Assembly (NCBI GenBank): GCA_016712885.1
Contig: JADJQF010000003.1
Location: forward strand, 496,001-560,000
Reading direction: 5' to 3'
Origin: Candidatus Flexicrinis proximus
GTDB lineage: Bacteria > Chloroflexota > Anaerolineae > Aggregatilineales > Phototrophicaceae
DNA: 64,000 bases
Of this stretch, positions 62,156-64,000 are shown in pieces; the first letter of the stretch is position 1; each line of letters begins with the position of its first letter. Both the position numbers and the translations under genes were made by a program. The notes under the pieces are model-generated. The model was not told the origin of the DNA, did not search any database, and saw nothing but the letters and a program-made list of their open reading frames with translations.

Positions 62156-63685
62156 TTGAACGTTGGAAGCCTAATCGCACATCATGCGCGTTATCGTCCG
62201 AATCATCTTGCGGTAGTGGTTGAGGGTCACCGACTAACGTTCGCGGAATACAACAGGCGCGTAAACCGGTTGGCCAACGCGCTATTGGGGCTAGGCATTT
62301 CTAAAGGCGATAAGGTTGCCACGCTGCTGCCAAACTGCATCGAACTTATGGAAGTCTATTGGGCTGCCGCGAAAATCGGTGCGGTGACCGTGCCGTTAAG
62401 CAACTTACTTCGCGGGCGTGGTCTGACTACCCTGTTGAACGATTCGGATACGCGGATTCTATTTCTTAACCAGGCAATCAAATCGGAGATTGATAGTATT
62501 CGAGCCAAGTTGCCCGGAATCGTAGCGAACGGTTGCATCTTGACGGACGGTAGTTCCGCCAGTTATGCGAACTACCAAGAGCTAGTGGAGTCCGCCAGTC
62601 CAGCTGAACCGCCGGAAGTAGACATTCAGGATTTGGACCCGTTCAACATCGTATATTCCAGTGGAACTACGGGGCTGCCCAAGGGAATAGTCCTCACCCA
62701 CTATGTGCGTGCGATTTATGGGTCGCAGTTCGCAAACGCTTATAGGATTACCCCGGAAAGCATCATCCTCCATACAGGCGCTCTCGTTTTCAATGGAGCT
62801 TTCCTGACCTTTATGCCGCATATGTTTCTCGGCGCGACGTATATCCTACATAAGCAGTTCAGTCCAGAGGCGTTGATCGAAACCGTCGCCACTGAAAAGG
62901 TCACCCACATTAAGATGGTCCCAAGCCAGATTGTGGCGCTGCTCAATCATCCAAGGTTCGATCCCACCAAGCTTGAGTCACTTCAGATGATTGGTTCGGT
63001 CGGCGCACCACTTCTACGGGAGCATAAGGAAGCCTTAAATCGACAGCTGCCTAATCGATTCTATGAGCTGTACGGCCTCACCGAGGGATTTATGACGATC
63101 TTTGACAAGAATCACCCACTATCAAAGATTGACTCGGTCGGGACGCCTCCGCCTCTGATGGAGTGCCGGATTGTCGACGACTCCGGACATGAGGTGCAAG
63201 CTGGTCAGATCGGGGAAATCATTGGCCGGAGCCCGATGCTCATGGCGGGTTACTACAAACAGCCGGAACTCACCGCACAGGCGGTCAAGAACGGTTGGTT
63301 GTACACGGGAGACCTCGGTTATCTTGATGATGATGGTTTTCTTTATCTCGTGGACCGCAAGAAAGATCTGATTATTTCTGGCGGTGTAAACGTTTATCCT
63401 CGGGACATCGAAGAAATTGTGGCGCAGCATCCCGCCGTAAGAGAAGTCGCCGTTTTTGGCGTACCCTCTGAAAAATGGGGCGAAACGCCAGTTGCTGCCG
63501 TAACCCTCAAGCAGCAGGACGCCGTAACAGAAACAGATCTGCGTGATTGGGTAAATGAGCATTTAGAAGCACGCTATCAGAGAATCAGTGCTGTAATGAT
63601 CCTAGAAGATTTCCCACGCAGTGCCGCGGGAAAGACCCTCAAGCGCGTCATGCGCGATGAATACTGGAAGGATCGCCAAATCTAG
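62156..63685 (+). CDS. AMP-forming acyl-CoA ligase/synthetase
   Basis: About 509 residues of the ANL superfamily: activates a carboxylic acid to acyl-AMP and then to acyl-CoA. The phosphate loop is IVYSSGTTGLPKGI, followed by ELYGLTEGF, the adenylate motif YTGDLGYLDDDGF, the hinge VDRKKDLIISGGVNVYPRDIEE, and the C-terminal catalytic Lys in PRSAAGKTLKRV. TTG 62156 (MNVGSLIAHHARY...) has GAGGTG 5 bp upstream and matches the usual family start; ATG 62138 is an alternative. Substrate chain length is unknown. Converges with the TrkA-C gene. Confidence 0.93.
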   Translation: MNVGSLIAHHARYRPNHLAVVVEGHRLTFAEYNRRVNRLANALLGLGISKGDKVATLLPNCIELMEVYWAAAKIGAVTVPLSNLLRGRGLTTLLNDSDTRILFLNQAIKSEIDSIRAKLPGIVANGCILTDGSSASYANYQELVESASPAEPPEVDIQDLDPFNIVYSSGTTGLPKGIVLTHYVRAIYGSQFANAYRITPESIILHTGALVFNGAFLTFMPHMFLGATYILHKQFSPEALIETVATEKVTHIKMVPSQIVALLNHPRFDPTKLESLQMIGSVGAPLLREHKEALNRQLPNRFYELYGLTEGFMTIFDKNHPLSKIDSVGTPPPLMECRIVDDSGHEVQAGQIGEIIGRSPMLMAGYYKQPELTAQAVKNGWLYTGDLGYLDDDGFLYLVDRKKDLIISGGVNVYPRDIEEIVAQHPAVREVAVFGVPSEKWGETPVAAVTLKQQDAVTETDLRDWVNEHLEARYQRISAVMILEDFPRSAAGKTLKRVMRDEYWKDRQI

Positions 63686-64000
63686 TGGTGTGATGGTCCG
63701 ACTGAACGCGTTCCTGTAAGCGACATAAGTTCGCCTTCAACTCGGGGATCTGCGACGAGCGACAAGATGTCTCCAGCATGAAGGATGGTGCTTCCATGCG
63801 GGACCATCAATCTTCCGTGCCGCGTGATTGATGCAACAACACACTCGGCCGGCCAGCGAATGTCCTTGATTTGCTGCTCGGCGGTTGGCGCGCCTTCATA
63901 TATGGTCATCTCAAACACATGACTCCCTGTCAAAGTATTCAGCCGAATTCGTTCCGCGATATGCTGGTCCTGGACCTTCCGTGCTATAGCGATATTGTAC
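63682..64000 (-). CDS. C-terminus of a TrkA-C (RCK_C) domain protein (5' end outside window)
   Basis: The frame is open from the window edge to the stop at 63682 (106 codons). The visible residues start with YNIAIARKVQDQHIAERIR, which could be the end of a CBS or RCK module. A TrkA-C domain follows: FEMTIYEGAPTAEQQIKDIRWPAECVVASITR, MVPHGSTILHAGDILSLVAD. Such domains bind ligands in K+ transport, ClC channels or SLC13-type transporters; which one is outside the window. The short internal TTG start at 63933 is not real. It overlaps the acyl-CoA ligase stop by 4 bp. Confidence 0.8.
   Translation of the reverse strand, partial: YNIAIARKVQDQHIAERIRLNTLTGSHVFEMTIYEGAPTAEQQIKDIRWPAECVVASITRHGRLMVPHGSTILHAGDILSLVADPRVEGELMSLTGTRSVGPSHH

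Overview
The window reads as a stretch of bacterial chromosome, most likely from a Chloroflexota (Anaerolineae-like) bacterium. This placement is an inference. It rests on the mix of genes: a Ser/Thr kinase fused to a PQQ propeller beside a PP2C phosphatase, type 2 IPP isomerase, many secreted proteins with Thr/Pro-rich linkers (PKD repeats, SH3b, LysM-M23, TolB-like propellers), GAF-rich histidine kinases, and no recognisable phage or insertion sequence. Genes are densely packed, and many are joined by ATGA or TAATG overlaps. No rRNA operon, CRISPR array or IS element was seen. No gene-free stretch exceeds 300 bases.

Layout. 0-9.2 kb: PP2C/kinase pair, HemW, isoprenoid genes (polyprenyl synthase, fni), acpP with its terminator, a membrane protein, a ChlI/BchI-type AAA ATPase and a thioesterase. 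9.2-19.4 kb (minus strand): cell-surface glycan locus with a glycosyltransferase, GtrA, an O-antigen ligase/polymerase, UDP-glucuronate decarboxylase, and a very large glycoside-hydrolase/O-antigen-ligase fusion, followed by a G5/propeller lipoprotein and a THUMP-type methyltransferase. 19.4-24.7 kb: a 1760-residue lipoprotein with about 16 PKD domains, four of them encoded by nearly identical 240-bp DNA repeats. 24.8-30.4 kb: kinase-regulator-kinase two-component locus. 30.4-34.5 kb: SCP2 protein and three envelope proteins, the first broken by an apparent one-base frameshift.

34.5-42.6 kb: amino-acid and sulfosugar genes. hisZ-hisG lie on the plus strand, with a perfect 11-bp inverted repeat straddling the promoter and ribosome binding site. 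On the minus strand are pheA, asd, a UDP-sulfoquinovose synthase (sqdB), a HisD paralogue with altered metal-site residues, and an APH-fold kinase. 42.7-53 kb: a SufR-like regulator with an A-type Fe-S carrier, YigZ, a TPR protein, an SH3b protein, an L,D-transpeptidase, a histidine kinase whose receiver carries Glu in place of the phospho-Asp, a CtpA protease, smpB and tRNA-Glu.

53-61.7 kb: inositol catabolism. A sugar-type ABC transporter (minus strand) diverges from iolC-iolB-iolD across an intergenic region with a 10-bp inverted repeat. A LacD-like aldolase and an IolG-like dehydrogenase then sit head to head, and both appear to have lost their N-termini at one junction near 60.81 kb. The window ends with a MaoC-like hydratase, an acyl-CoA ligase and the C-terminus of a TrkA-C domain protein.

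No wholly new multi-gene system can be proved from sequence alone. The strongest leads are the GH/O-antigen-ligase fusion with a degenerate active site, the sqdB-HisD-like-kinase operon, the hisZ inverted repeat, and the lacD/iolG junction.
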